NCBI GenBank assembly: GCA_032768795.1
Contig: CP136490.1
Span: forward strand, 7,812,001 to 7,876,000
Reading direction: 5' to 3'
DNA from: Tremella fuciformis
Taxonomy: Eukaryota > Basidiomycota > Tremellomycetes > Tremellales > Tremellaceae
DNA: 64,000 nucleotides
The translations under genes were made by a program, and so were the position numbers. Every line of letters begins with the position of its first letter. The first letter of the stretch is position 1. The notes under the pieces were generated by a model. It was given only the letters and a program-made list of their open reading frames with translations. It did no database searches and was not told the origin of the DNA. Shown piece after piece: positions 1-11,037 of the stretch.

Positions 1-380
1 TTCTCAATCCAGGGTTTGGCGGCGGAGGAGAACGAAGTCTTGCGGGTTTTCGCTCTACGAGGGGGTCCCTCTGGCATCGCGTCCTCCTCAGCACGCTGCA
101 GGGCTTCCGACACGACCGCTCGAGGATCTTTGCCGCCCCGGGCAGGCATGCTCTTCCTCCGGACGGCCGCAGGCTTGCTGCTGCTCGCTATCGACGATGT
201 GCTCGAGCCCTCCCCGTCGATCTCGAGACCCTCTTGTCGCGGTATCCGGCCGTGAGCCTCGTCAGCCGCTTGCAAACTGTGAAGCATGAGCAAGCTGGGC
301 TTTGCCAATCGCGTCGGCTGAGGATGTGCGATGGACAGCTCGGACGAACTGGAGGATCCGGCGATTTTGCCGAGTTTCAT
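1..380 (-). CDS. N-terminal part of unrecognised protein, cut by the left edge
   Basis: An open frame runs on the minus strand from an ATG at 380 to the window edge without a stop, giving about 126 residues. The start is Ser-rich and the rest is low-complexity with basic patches such as PPRRAKTRKTSF and a stretch rich in Ser and Ala. No domain is visible. The basic, disordered composition suggests a nuclear or nucleic-acid-associated protein, but that is inference only. No intron is needed within the visible part. The gene is divergent from the RRN9-like gene that begins at 1369. It is called coding because the frame stays open from a clear ATG in GC-rich DNA and reads as typical disordered fungal protein. 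Confidence 0.5.
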   Translation of the reverse strand, partial: MKLGKIAGSSSSSELSIAHPQPTRLAKPSLLMLHSLQAADEAHGRIPRQEGLEIDGEGSSTSSIASSSKPAAVRRKSMPARGGKDPRAVVSEALQRAEEDAMPEGPPRRAKTRKTSFSSAAKPWIE

Positions 381-1368
381 CGACGGTTTTCGCGGCGGCA
401 AGCTGGGCTTGTCGCCTGAGACAGAAGTGCGTCGCGGAGGCAGTGGTGGCGGAGGGGCTCTGTTAGACGAGGGCATGGTGGCGGGGTGGGAGGCAAGGCG
501 TTGGCGGAAGGGATTGTTGGACATGGCGGCAGGGGCGGATTTGACGGGAAGATGTAAAGACCCCTCTTCAGCTCCTGCAAAGGGATCAGAGGCTTTTGAC
601 GTGTTTGATGGCTTCCTAGCGGGAGCTGGAGGAGGCAGCAACGGCAACGGCTCGACTGCAACGTCAGTCGCATCCTCATGTGCCCAACCTTGGCCAACAT
701 ACTCGGTACGTAGATGAGCTGCGTATCTACGCGATGGGGCAAACCCGATCTGCTCGAGTGGACCGTATGTGCCAGCAGTCTGAGTACAGCATAGACCTGG
801 CGCTCAGAAAGGCCGGCCGCAGCGGACTGCGGCAGCTTGTCAAGGACCTATCTGTCAGGCCTGCTTCATCTGGTAGACATGACCGACCTCATTGACAACA
901 GCTGTCGGAGCGCCAAGACGGCGGCAGGCAAACGTCCGAAGGGCCACAACTGTGATAGTGCTGCCCGCCGATCCCCCACTCAAGCCCAAGATGTTCAGGT
1001 AATGCTCATACGCCCTGCGCTCGCTCGTGGACAGCTGCTCGTCAGACCGAGAACAGCTCGGCCGGTACGCAGAGTTACAGCGAAGGTACATACCGACGCG
1101 CCGTCGAGCTCGAGCGAGATATTGGTCGGACTCATGGCTCACAGCTCGGGACACAGTGATCCAGCCGTGCTGAGCTGGTGCCGGGCAGACCTGTGGAGAC
1201 CGACGAGGAGATGTGACGAAAAGGCAGACGGCGTCGAGAGCTACGCAGCGGGGCGGCCGAGTCACGTGGTGTAGATCTCGGATCCGAAATGGCCGGCTTG
1301 GAAGGGTTGGGATTTCGCATCTTGTCCAACACAACACGTCTTGAGAGAGATATGAGAAAGCGGGGGCG
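381..1368. other. Divergent intergenic region, no gene seen
   Basis: About 1 kb between two divergent genes. The short open frames on both strands look like chance. It presumably contains both promoters. No convincing TATA box, RNA gene or repeat was found. Confidence 0.5.
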
Positions 1369-2388
1369 ATGCCCGGTGTCGCCGACCAGCCACCGAGGAA
1401 GAAACAGCGGCGCCGCCATGTTGTCAAAAAGCCAAGCATCTACCTGTTGCCCGAACCGATCCATTTGTCAATTGGCAAGACACTGGCAGCCTCGCGCATT
1501 CGGTACGAGGGGACACCACAGGCTGGACCGAGCCGTGAGCAGAGCTCGGTTCAGGATGCGGATCGAGGGGAGACAGGACCATCTGACGGAGGCAAAAGGA
1601 AGCAGCAAGCCGGCGACGATGACACGGACACTCAAAATGAGCCGGTCGAGCCTGCTCCGACTGCGCCAATCCGCGGCTGGGTCGCCAAACGCTTGAACGA
1701 AGTGGCACAGGCGGCTCGAATGGCAGAGGCAATTGGCGAGACCGAGAAAGATCTGCCATCCGACGTGAGTGTGTTGCGACCGAGGCGTGGGCAAGCTGAA
1801 GCCTAGGATCTCTTACGGGCAATACACCGCCATGCGGCCGAGCTGTACACGTCAAACGACCTTCTCCTTCTTCCGACCAAGCAGACGCGATACGAGCAAT
1901 GGGACAGCAAGAAACGACTAATCGTGCGGCAAGCTGCCCTCGAGCGGGGCGAACCCGCACGACCGATCTCGGTGGAATCGGATCCTGACGAGGAAAGAGG
2001 GCGGAGGGGCACGACTGTCTTAACGACTACAAACAAGGAGGTGGAGACGGTCACGGATGTCAAACCAGTTCTGAGCAGCTCGAGCGTCAAGAAGACGTAC
2101 AAGAAGCGAGACATGCGGCTGGGGCTCGATGGCAGTGCTCTTCTTGCCTTTGGTTGGTCTGGCTCGGCTGGATGCTGACCGATCTGACAGCCAGGGATGC
2201 TGGTTGAGGAGCTTGTGAAGCAGGAGCTGCGTGATGCTGGGTATGTGTCCACAAATGAGGATGACGAGGAGAGCGAGGACGACGTTACGACCCATGACGA
2301 CGGGGACACGGCCGCAGGGGACAACGACGAGAACGAAAACGTGGACGAGCATGAGAACCAGACTGGAGACGAGACAGGCGAAGACTGA
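1369..2388 (+). CDS. RRN9-like RNA polymerase I initiation factor (tentative)
   Basis: Spliced product of about 311 residues using two 42-nt introns (1765-1806 and 2153-2194) that keep one frame from the ATG at 1369 to the TGA at 2386-2388. The N terminus has a basic cluster, PPRKKQRRR, that looks like a nuclear localisation signal. The middle reads DLLRAIHRHAAELYTS, and after the second intron the protein passes through LDGSALLAFG into MLVEELVKQEL. This pairing of a helix with a (D/E)xxALLAxGxLxEE-type segment resembles the fungal Rrn9 domain, part of the upstream activating factor for rDNA transcription. The C terminus is very acidic. The family call rests on remembered motif shape, so it is moderate at best; the gene structure itself is well supported. 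Confidence 0.5.
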
Positions 2389-2534
2389 CACGACACATTT
2401 GTACGCAGATATATAATGATGACCAGTCACCAATAGCACAGTAAGCAGTATATGCATACAACACGAGCATAATCATCGTCATGAACATTGCTGAATACTT
2501 TTGTGATCGTCAAGATCGTTGAGGCGGATCATAA
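2389..2534. terminator. Convergent 3' ends of RRN9-like and AKR1 genes
   Basis: A spacer of about 146 bp between two converging stop codons. It is AT-richer than the flanks and contains TATATAATGA- and ATAATTAC-type tracts that could serve cleavage and polyadenylation on either strand. No precise site can be assigned. Confidence 0.3.
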
Positions 2535-5354
2535 TTACACTTCCTCTGCGCTGACCTGCTGATACTCGCCCTTCTTGGCAGAGAGGCCGGCCGGTACGCT
2601 CATCGCCACTTTCCGCCTGTACGCTGCCCAGCCTTCCAAGGGGATATTGTACACCGTCGTATAGTCAATGGCATCAGGCTCGAGCCAAAAGTCGGTGCAG
2701 TTCTGAGAATGAGCAGGGATCGCTCAATTATGATTCAGACACACCTTGACCACACCCAGGTCAAATGGGTTGTGATCTCTCCCTGCCCGTGCGAGCCCAC
2801 TCATCGCTTTGCCCTTGGTGAAACGGTCCAAGCCGAGAATATGCATGACCGGCCCGGTGCATGCACGCCAGACTGTCCCGCCGACACGAGCGAGACCGCC
2901 CAGTGGTCCATGAGAGTGTGTGTGCCGATGGCCCGCGTGGCCGTGCAGGGGAGGGGGAATAAGAGCTTGACCGTCAGGGCCAAGAGGAAGGCCGCTGGTC
3001 TCCCCCTCGCCATCTATGGCGTCTTCTGTCGCTGCCAATGGACCAGCACCCGCACCAACCATGTTTGCCTGACGCATGGCACCAGATTGGTCTCGAAGTG
3101 AAGAGCCGCCCCGTCCTCCCATGTACCCATATCGACCCAAATTGCTGACCTCGAGAGTGGTCATTTGTCGTGCGATCTGCCATAGGTGTGACACCGCCAA
3201 TATCGATGTCCACGTGAGCTGCAGGGTTGACCAGAACGCGACAGCAAGTAGGAAAGAGTCGTACTGAGTCGCACGGCATACTGTGGTGGAGATGTCACAA
3301 ATCGTGAGACCTGGAGAGGGAGTAGGGACATATTCGGGGGCATTTTCGGACACGTCTACGGATGGGCATCAGCTGAAGAGTTGCAACGCTCTGTGACCAC
3401 TCACGGACATATGCGAGATGGTCGAAGATGAGAATCCCGCTAATTAGGAAGAGCACAAAGGCCAAGAAAGATCGATGGTTGCGGTACCCGACACAGTTCC
3501 AGATCCATGGGCAGTGGCTGCCTGTTAGGCTTTTTCCATGACCCGGAAGTCTTAGTCTTACTGGTCGAATCGAGCGACACATCGCTTGCACACGCGACAA
3601 TGTTTCGAACGTAGTGGCTTTCTAGTCTTGAAATATGTCAGCCCCTTCTCGAAAAGTGATAGCTCGACTAACCATGCACTCGATGCAGAAATTCGTCCCG
3701 TTGAGACGACCTTCATCAACGAGTTCTTCCAGAGACTGCAGATGAGTCAAGCTCACGATTGACGCGGGCTCAACTGACCATTTTTATCTGCTCGTCGCTG
3801 TCCACTTTCGGCACCCAGCCAGGATCTGTCACAATTGCCCTCCAGAAGCTATAAGAACAGCCGAGGAAGCTCAGGAAGAAGCCCGCCTGAGCCAGCGCAT
3901 GACCAGGAGTATCTGATCTGTCAGCTCCTTGCTTGGGTTTGTCAGCAATGAAGCTGACGGGTTGTTAGTCGAGTTGCGAAGGTGTAGAACACCCAAAATA
4001 TCGACGCGGTAATGATAGCTGCAAAGTGAGGTGAAGCTGATACGCCCCCTTCCGGTGGCTCGTGTCCCAATAGACCATTGACAACAACCTGCTTGTCAGT
4101 ATGACGTGAGACCGCCAAAGCATACTGACAATTTGCATTGCCCAAAATTCCGCCAATGCCAGGGGCCATCCTACATACCACGGCGCAAGATCCAGAGTCT
4201 TGAAGATGATGCCAAGGACAATGGTCGGAAGGACGAAGATGACTCGCTTGGTGTTGTTCTGCCACAACATCAGCTTGGGCTCTCGTACATTCGTGGAAAC
4301 TGACGGGACTGAGTCTCGGTATACGCCTTAGCCCGGTGGACATGTATCCCGCCTCCTCCAAGGCCTTCTGGAATGGCGCAAGCCCTTTGAGCTCCTCTGC
4401 CATATCACGAGGCGTCTTGCCTGATTCTTCCTTGGCATCGAGATCCGCTCCCGCTTCTATGAGATGTCGGATGGCCACTCTGTTCCCCTTGACTGCTGCC
4501 CAGTGCAGCGGTGTCATACCAGCATTGTCGTGGGTGTTGACGGAAGCTCCGTGCCGAATGAGCAGGTCGACCGAAATTGCGTCGCCTGTAGATCAGGGTC
4601 AGAGTCCGGTAGATCAGGCGAGACTGCCGACCTTGATATGCTGCCCACATGAGCGCCGTATGCCCATCCGTATCCCTCTCGTCAATCGCCACCGGCTGAT
4701 GCAGCTTGATGTCAGTCACAGCCTTGGTCGGCCCTTAGGACAGTCAAAACGCACCATGTACAGGAGAGGCATGACAGCACTGCTATGCGTGATGAGATGC
4801 AGCGTGTTGAAGCCTTGCGAATCCGCAATGTTCGGGTCGGCCCCGCGAGACAAGAGCAGATGCACGACGTAGAGATGCCCGTTGCGCGCCGCCCACTGAA
4901 GGGGCGTGGCCTTGAGCTCGCCGCCAATGGCATCGACATCTGCGCCGTTGTCCAGCAACCACCGACACGTGCCCATGTGCGCGTTGATGGCCGCCCAGTG
5001 GAGAGGGGTGACGTCCTGCTCGTCCTTTGCGGAAAGGTCGAGCTGCGGCTCGGCCTTGAGGCGGTCGATTAGAGATTGGGTATCGCCTCGCTGAGCAAGG
5101 GCGTGTATTGGCAGCTGTAGATGAGTCAGATCGAGCCATTGCATAGCGACAATGCTCACTTCGTCTGGCGGTGTAGGCGGCTCGGGCTCGTATGTGGTTT
5201 TCGTGCCGACCTCGGCGCTGGATCGTGGTGCGGCATTTTCGGGACTGACGAGAGGGTCCTCTATCGATGTTTTGGGAGCAAGTGGCTCCTGCGACTCGTT
5301 GCCAGTCACGCCGTCCAGCATCCCAACGGTCGACGATGCCCCCGGCGATGTCAT
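2535..5354 (-). CDS. AKR1: Palmitoyltransferase AKR1 (ankyrin repeats plus DHHC)
   Basis: Multi-exon gene from the ATG at 5354 (MTSPGASS) to the TAA at 2535-2537, roughly 750 residues. After a disordered Ser/Pro-rich N terminus come ankyrin repeats ([55 protein letters not shown]). These are followed by hydrophobic membrane segments, then a Cys-rich DHHC core reading [35 protein letters not shown], then two more membrane segments and a tail ending NCTDFW...SAEEV. The family S-palmitoylates proteins at Golgi and endosomal membranes. An intron splits the DHHC codons after Asp and the first two bases of His. One in-frame intron of 36 nt (5115-5150) is probable, and another near 4290-4315 may be as short as 25 nt and is uncertain. 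Yeast Akr1 has DHYC; this one has DHHC. Confidence 0.93.
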
Positions 5355-5904
5355 GCCTGAATGCACACCAAAACCGAAGCCGAGGGGATTCCTTTATCTT
5401 CCTTCGTCCGGTTGGAGCTCCCAATATGTTGCAGCGGCCCCACAAGTCGTGATATCGGTCAGGCGAGGGCAGATGGAGACAGATGCAGGGAATAGACCAG
5501 AAAGGTGAGAGAGAGACAACTAGGAGGCTGTGAAGAGGTGAACAGAGTTACGTCTGCGCGTTCGGCTGCGGGGAATGCGGGGGCGGTTTCAGCTTCACGT
5601 GACCACAGAATCTAGCACAACGAGCGATTGCTTCATCTATCTATGCATGCAAGGCAGGGTCGGGTGCGACTAGTAGTCCGTATATAGTACAGCGAAGCGG
5701 GGAAAGAGGTAAGGAGTGTAGCATAAGCAAGGAACGAATGGGAACGGGCCAGGGGGGATGGTGAATGTCCATCTGCGTGGGTGCTGAATGCTCGTGCATT
5801 GTCGTATTCAATATGTTGTTTGAGGGGAAGCAGGCTGATTGAGGGGACGAGGGTGGCCATAGGGAAGGTAAGGAGAGTGTTGTGAGGAGCGATGACTAAG
5901 GTCC
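5355..5904. other. Intergenic: AKR1 promoter and 3' end of MFS gene
   Basis: About 550 bp upstream of AKR1 and downstream of the transporter. No gene, repeat or RNA was recognised. A TATATAG sequence near 5683 is the only obvious AT-rich core. Confidence 0.4.
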
Positions 5905-8258
5905 TCATACCACGTCCAAGATTCGGCGACTTGTCTTGAACTTGGCTGACGATCAGCTTCACTCAACACTGGTTCGAGAAATGACGCACCATACATGGCA
6001 ATGACACCACCCGACATCTGCAACACGCCAGCCGTGATGATGACCCACTTGAGCGTCGTCCTGCCGCTCGAGTCGTACAGCGCTCCGCCAATGGGCCCGC
6101 TCAACATGTTGGGCGGACCCAAGAAAAGGAGCACCATGCCCACGTTGCTCGCTAGGTTGGTAGGGCCGAACAACTGGACCACAATCTGCGGGATGAGACC
6201 GATGAAGCCAGGCGCGACCTGCGGGATCAGCTCCGATCTTCGTAAGACTAGGAGGACTACTGACTAGACCGAACACGATTGAGAAGACACAGACTTGGGC
6301 AAACGTGCTCGCGGTGAGCCACAGGGCCAGCTGTACGGCGCCTGCAAGAAGGAAAACCAAGATGTAGGTATTGATTGGACCAATTCGATCAGAAACGAGA
6401 CCTATCATGGGTCGTCCGATACATATCGAGAATCCGATCAGGGAACTGGGTCTGAAGCGTGCGTCAGCATAAATCGGAGGTCCGAGCACTCAAACCTACA
6501 GTGCTTTCAGATTCGAGGCAAGACTTGGCAATTCAAGCGTGAGCCACGCTGGCACAAAGGTGAATGGCATTCCGTAGGCTGGGACGGCGACTAAAAGGCT
6601 GACTGCAATGGCCCAGTACGTTGGCGACTTCATGAGCTCCCGGTTGAACCACGGCCCTTTCACACCGCCGCCAGCTTCGGGCGAAGCCGGTCGTGTGCGA
6701 ATAAGCAAAGCGGCAGTGATCCAGAAGAAGAAGTTGACGAATGAAATGATGCTTTCGAGCTCAGCTGAAATGTACACTGATGATGCCTGACACTCACATC
6801 ATTGTCTTCTTCCAGCCCAGATTGACGAGAAGTGGTCGCAGAATCTGAACACTGATGCCTCCACCCAGACCCGCTCCTCCAATAGCCAGACCGGAAGCGG
6901 CACCGCGACGTTTGTAAAACCACTGAGAAGGCAGCGACATGAACAATGGCAAAGCCATGCCTTGAGCGATACCGAGGACCACACCCTGGAAGTCAGTCAT
7001 ATTACCGGAAATGCGTGATCCGACGCACATTGAAGACCATGAGCATCCCCAGATTCTTGGCGAATGCGCTGATGAAGACAGCCGCCCAGCCCAGAAACGC
7101 TGAGACGATCAAGACTTTCTGCGACAAGTGAGCTCGATGCTACTTGAGGGCGGCCAACGCACCTTGAATCCGAAGCTATCGCCAACTCGGCCAAAGAAGA
7201 AGGACACAGCATTGGCGGTCGCAGGAGCAAGCATGCCCACGAGACTTAGGACGGCCTGGTTGTTGGCGGGGAAAGTCTTGTAGGTGGTGATGTACTATTA
7301 ATTAGGACCTATCCGCTGTCTTGGCACACGATATGAAAGGAGGTCGCAAAGGAGCCGAGAACGCACGTCTTGGAGGACACCCCAGCACATACCCCATCTG
7401 CAAGTTGTGAGCATAATTCAAAGCGATATCGCAGAAACGAGCTCACCCCATGGTCAGTGCAGACAGGGTCATACAGCATATAACGACGACCCAGCCATAC
7501 CCTCCGTCGGGATACACATACTCTGCGTCATCTGCATCCGTGGCGGCGACGGCGCCGCCCTGCTCTGCGTCGACGTCGAAGGCCTTCTCGTCCATGGGAC
7601 TGTCCTGTGACATTTTCCCGCTCTTTCCGCTCTTGCCGCTTCTGGTACTCCAATTAGAACCCAACACATGCCGGGCAAAGCCGTGCTGCTCGTGGTCGTG
7701 CTCGTCCTCCTCGTGATGCTCGTGGTGGGGGTCGATGGCAAAGTGCGGTTTCTTCCTGATCGATCTGAGACGGCCGATGATGCCTTCTTCCGCCGGAAGG
7801 CCTTGCGCTTCGCGCGCGGCACGCTCGCGGGCTTCATTCTCTTGTCGGATCGAACGCTGCGTCGTGATGCGCGTCAAAGGACCGCCGCCGCCCGCAGAGG
7901 CAGGGTCGAAGACGCTGATGACATCGGGAGGAAAGATGGGCGGTGGTTTCTCGGCCCCCGGCACGGGCGACGACGGCAGCTGCGCGTGTTGCTTGGGCGG
8001 GCCGGGAGTCGTCGGGTGACTCTGTACCACTCGCGATACCGTTGCGCGTCGAGTCGCCGAGTTGCCAGGTGTCATCGACGTTGAGGTCGGAATGGCCAGC
8101 GGTGAGGCGTTCACCTGTCCGGCGGTCGCAGCTCGCGGTCGTCTGTGGGTATCGGCAGACGGTGGCTGGGTATTGGCGGTATCGGTGCCAGATGTTGGTG
8201 CCGCGACGGCGATGGTCGACGAGCGCTCAAGCGCTGTAGCGTTATGCGCGTCGGACAT
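5905..8258 (-). CDS. MFS transporter, monocarboxylate (SLC16/Mch) type
   Basis: Starts at the ATG at 8258 (MSDAHNATAL) with a cytosolic N-terminal region of about 240 residues that is Pro/Ser/Thr-rich and contains a His/Glu/Asp run. The first membrane segment carries the monocarboxylate-porter signature YPDGGYGWVVV, then continues across an intron into WGMCWGVLQD. Later exons encode NQAVLSLVGMLAPATANAV, FFFGRVGD, a Gly-rich segment with GLAIGGAGLGGG, a loop with RTRPASPE, and GRPMIGLVSDRIG, consistent with twelve membrane segments. The best model ends with a short basic tail (FKTSRRILDVV) and a TGA at 5905-5907. Related proteins move monocarboxylates or riboflavin; the substrate cannot be read from the sequence. 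The gene has many short introns, and the exact exon ends in the last third are uncertain. Confidence 0.85.
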
Positions 8259-8842
8259 GTCGAGCGTGATGGCGTGATTTGGAAGAGAGGGGTAGGGGTG
8301 GGTAGGAGGACAGCGCGCGTGGGGCTACACTGGGGACACCAGCTCATGGAGGGCCGGCCGTGACGGTCGACACTGCTCTGATAGTGAAAGACAAGCGGGG
8401 ACAGGTCGAAGAGACACCGAGTACAGAGCTACGAGCAAATGACAAGTGATGATGAAGTGGGAGGGACGGGGGCTTAGTCTGGGAACCAAGTCGGACGACT
8501 GTCGATCTCACGATTTACGTGCTCTGTCAGTGAGTGGTGCCGAGTGGTGTGCTCTGCACGATAGCGGAGCCACCAGCAGCCACGACCCTCTTGTGGGAAC
8601 GATGCTCAAACAGCAAGGCGACAAAGCAGAGGACGATGGCTGGGGAAAGGGCAAAAAACTCCAATTCAGTACAAGTCCAGAGTTCCCTTCGGTTTTGCCC
8701 GTCCGGTTCGGGCCGGTCTCCCGGTCGGGTTCACCTAAATTGACCCCCGAACGCACCGAACATTTGGGTTTGATCAAGCCGACTTGGCCTAACTGGATAT
8801 GACATGAGGCGTGGGAAGAGCATTGAGCTGCAGCTGGAGCAT
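8259..8842. other. Intergenic: MFS promoter and RMT2 3' end
   Basis: About 580 bp with no convincing gene. A stretch near 8695-8760 contains repeated CGGTTCGGG/CGGTCTCCCGGTCGGG-type short motifs. Open frames here on both strands look like chance. Confidence 0.4.
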
Positions 8843-10299
8843 TCATGGGAGTCCCATCTTGGCGATGGGTAGACGGTAGGTAGGCAGCTCCCAGTACCGC
8901 CGCCTCACGCCCTTCCATACTTCTTCCCGTAGACTTTCTGGGATATCGACGTCGTGCCATTCCACCTCGAGCCCAACGTCTTCCATGTGCAATTCGGCTA
9001 GATGGGAAGACACCGAGTAGATGGTCGCGTCTGGAGCAGATCAGCCGGGCCGGACCTGGACCAACGAGAGCGTGACTCACTTGTGGCGCCGAGGCCGTTC
9101 CAAAAGGAGAACACGGCATCTTGACCGTTCAAAATGTCCGGTAGTACATCGAAAAACGCTTTGAGATCTACAGCATCAGCTCCTACGCCAGCTTGAAATA
9201 CACCGACGTGCCTTCGTAGCCCTCCGCAAAGGTATCAACGAACACCGCGTCGAATCCCATGCCGTCGGGAGTGCCGCTCAACACCTCGCCCAGCTTCTCC
9301 GGGTCGAGCAGCCAGTCCTGCCATCTACCTTCTAGTATCCGCACACCGGGCCACAAGTGCACTCCTTTCTCCCGCATATGCCGAAGCACATCCGGATGAG
9401 CCTCTATGATGGTGTGGTGTTTCGGTTTGGGCGCGTCGTCCGGCGGTGATTGGAAGAGGCGGTCAATCTGCGGTTAGCTGGTGGTCCCGAAGGGGAAACG
9501 GGCAGCTCACGATGCCCAGCCCGTAGCCAACGTTGAGAACCGACAGGCCCTCTCCGCCGACCTGGGCCTCGGGCTGGCCTTCGGTCATGTGTTTGACGTG
9601 CGCACGCACTGCGGTCAGAGATGCTCGCGCAATAGGCGCAACCCACTGAGCGGCTCTTCCCAGCCCATCATGACTCTGGTCGTCAGCAGACTCCATCTCG
9701 CCATTGTATGTCTAACGCACCCGTTCCCATCGTCATCCAAGACTCTTTCCTTTCCATCGTCTCCCACGTCCCAAGTAAGCTTCGACTTGAGGAACGCCAG
9801 ATTATCCCCGGCTGAAGTCTTGTCTTCCGCCCGCAGCGTCACGTTGGCCGCGTCGTCGCGGTCCCGCCCTTCCAAAAGATGGTGGAGCATCTCTGAATAT
9901 CAGAGACCGTCACTTTCGAGCATAGGAAGATGTCCTACCCGCTCGCACGCCCTCGTTCCGGATGACCTCCCAGCCCTCCTTGTCCAACAAGCTCAGGCAC
10001 ACCTCCCCAGCCGTTCTGCCCCAGTGATCGACCGCATTCCATACCGCCCCGCCTTTCAGCAGGACCGTGAGCATCTCCGGATCCCACCTCTCGGCAGCGT
10101 AATGCAAGCAGGACCACCCAAGGTCGTCATCCTGATACCAAGCTGGCGCCCCGCGGTCGAGCAGACTTTGGATTTCGGCCAGCGATTTTGACTTGCAGGC
10201 GAGGATGAGCTCGTTTGCGAGGTCGAAGAGCTCCTCTGGAAGTTGGGTCTCTCCTTCCGGACTCTGTGATCTCTTGCTGCCCTCTGCTTGGTCACTCAT
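8843..10299 (-). CDS. RMT2: Protein arginine N-methyltransferase 2 (RMT2)
   Basis: Starts at the ATG at 10299 ([10 protein letters not shown]) and ends with a TGA at 8843-8845. The N-terminal half has ankyrin-like units ([54 protein letters not shown], read in pieces). After an intron comes FLKSKLTW, then VMMGWEEP, and the SAM-binding loop [12 protein letters not shown]. Further on are [38 protein letters not shown] and FWNGLG, and the C terminus ends [10 protein letters not shown]. This order is that of the Rmt2 family, which methylates the delta nitrogen of arginine (ribosomal protein L12 in yeast). The gene is divergent from SET5, and the shared upstream DNA carries an inserted inverted-repeat element whose nearest end is about 50 bp from this ATG. 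Confidence 0.92.
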
Positions 10300-10350
10300 G
10301 TTGCGGGTTCCCAGACCTTGAACATACGGTGCTGAAGAATCTGGCAAAAC

Positions 10351-10443
10351 CAAATATTCTGGACGGTTTCGTATTTATTCCCGACGATTTTTTGGGCGGT
10401 TGGGCCGGTTTCCCTACAGATCTCCTTGGATTCCCTACAAGTC
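10351..10443 (+). repeat. Left terminal inverted repeat, 93 bp
   Basis: Matches the reverse complement of 10807-10899 except for two substitutions (a T/C in the GACGA-T run and a T/A in CTCCTTGG). The match stops abruptly at both its outer and inner ends. Confidence 0.85.
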
Positions 10444-10806
10444 ACCCTGGTCTCTCTACATGGCACATGCAAGTTCATGCATGCACCTTCGCATCCTGTG
10501 CATTAGCAAGCCCATTCATGCATGAGTATTTCAGCCTTGATGCGGAGGCTCCAGCAAGCGTGGCAAGCGCTGCGGAGGTTCCCAAATGTCTGTGGGGCTC
10601 CACCGCACAGACCCATTTCAGGGTAATCTCAGGGCAAACCTCCGCCGGAAGTGTGCTCGTCTCTGCGGAGGTATGCCGGAGGTGGTTGCTGACCGTTCAA
10701 TTCAAGCATTTCAGCCTTTGCATGCATTCCAGTGTGTTCAAATGGGTTCATTTGAGGGGGTAGCCCAGAAGCTGAACTTGTGAAAGTATGCATGAGGCAG
10801 CAGCAA

Positions 10807-10899
10807 GACTTGTAGGGAATCCATGGAGATCTGTAGGGAAACCGGCCCAACCGCCCAAAAAGTCGTCGGGAATAAATACGAAACCGTCCAGAATATTTG
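10807..10899 (-). repeat. Right terminal inverted repeat, 93 bp
   Basis: Partner of 10351-10443. Outside it the sequence (CCCCCTGGAC) shows no similarity to the left flank. Confidence 0.85.
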
Positions 10900-11037
10900 C
10901 CCCCTGGACTTTTGCGATGGGTAGTCCCACGTGTTCCCACGTGTTCTTCGTGCCTGGCCCTTGCTTCAGAGTCGAATGAAGCGAAGCGTCACGCATAGCA
11001 ACTTGCTTCTTGCTTCTCGACGAGCCAAGGAGTCGCC

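Larger units (their letters stand above)
10351..10899. mobile_element. MITE-like element with 93-bp terminal inverted repeats
   Basis: A 549-bp segment bounded by two near-identical inverted arms, 10351-10443 and 10807-10899, which differ at only two positions by my alignment. The interior (about 360 bp) has no transposase motif and contains short repeated motifs such as TGCGGAGG and GCATGCA. The outer ends read CAAATATTCTGG and its complement. One reading is insertion at a TA dinucleotide, with TTCTGGACGG as the true end, which would fit a Tc1/mariner-type non-autonomous element. No longer flanking duplication was seen. It lies in the promoter region shared by RMT2 and SET5. Open frames cross it, but they read straight through the arms and are probably chance. 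Confidence 0.75.

Noticed and set aside
10215..10763. 182-codon frame crossing the inverted-repeat element
   Set aside because: It runs from the RMT2 exon through the repeat arm; the similar peptide from the other arm only reflects the inverted repeat.
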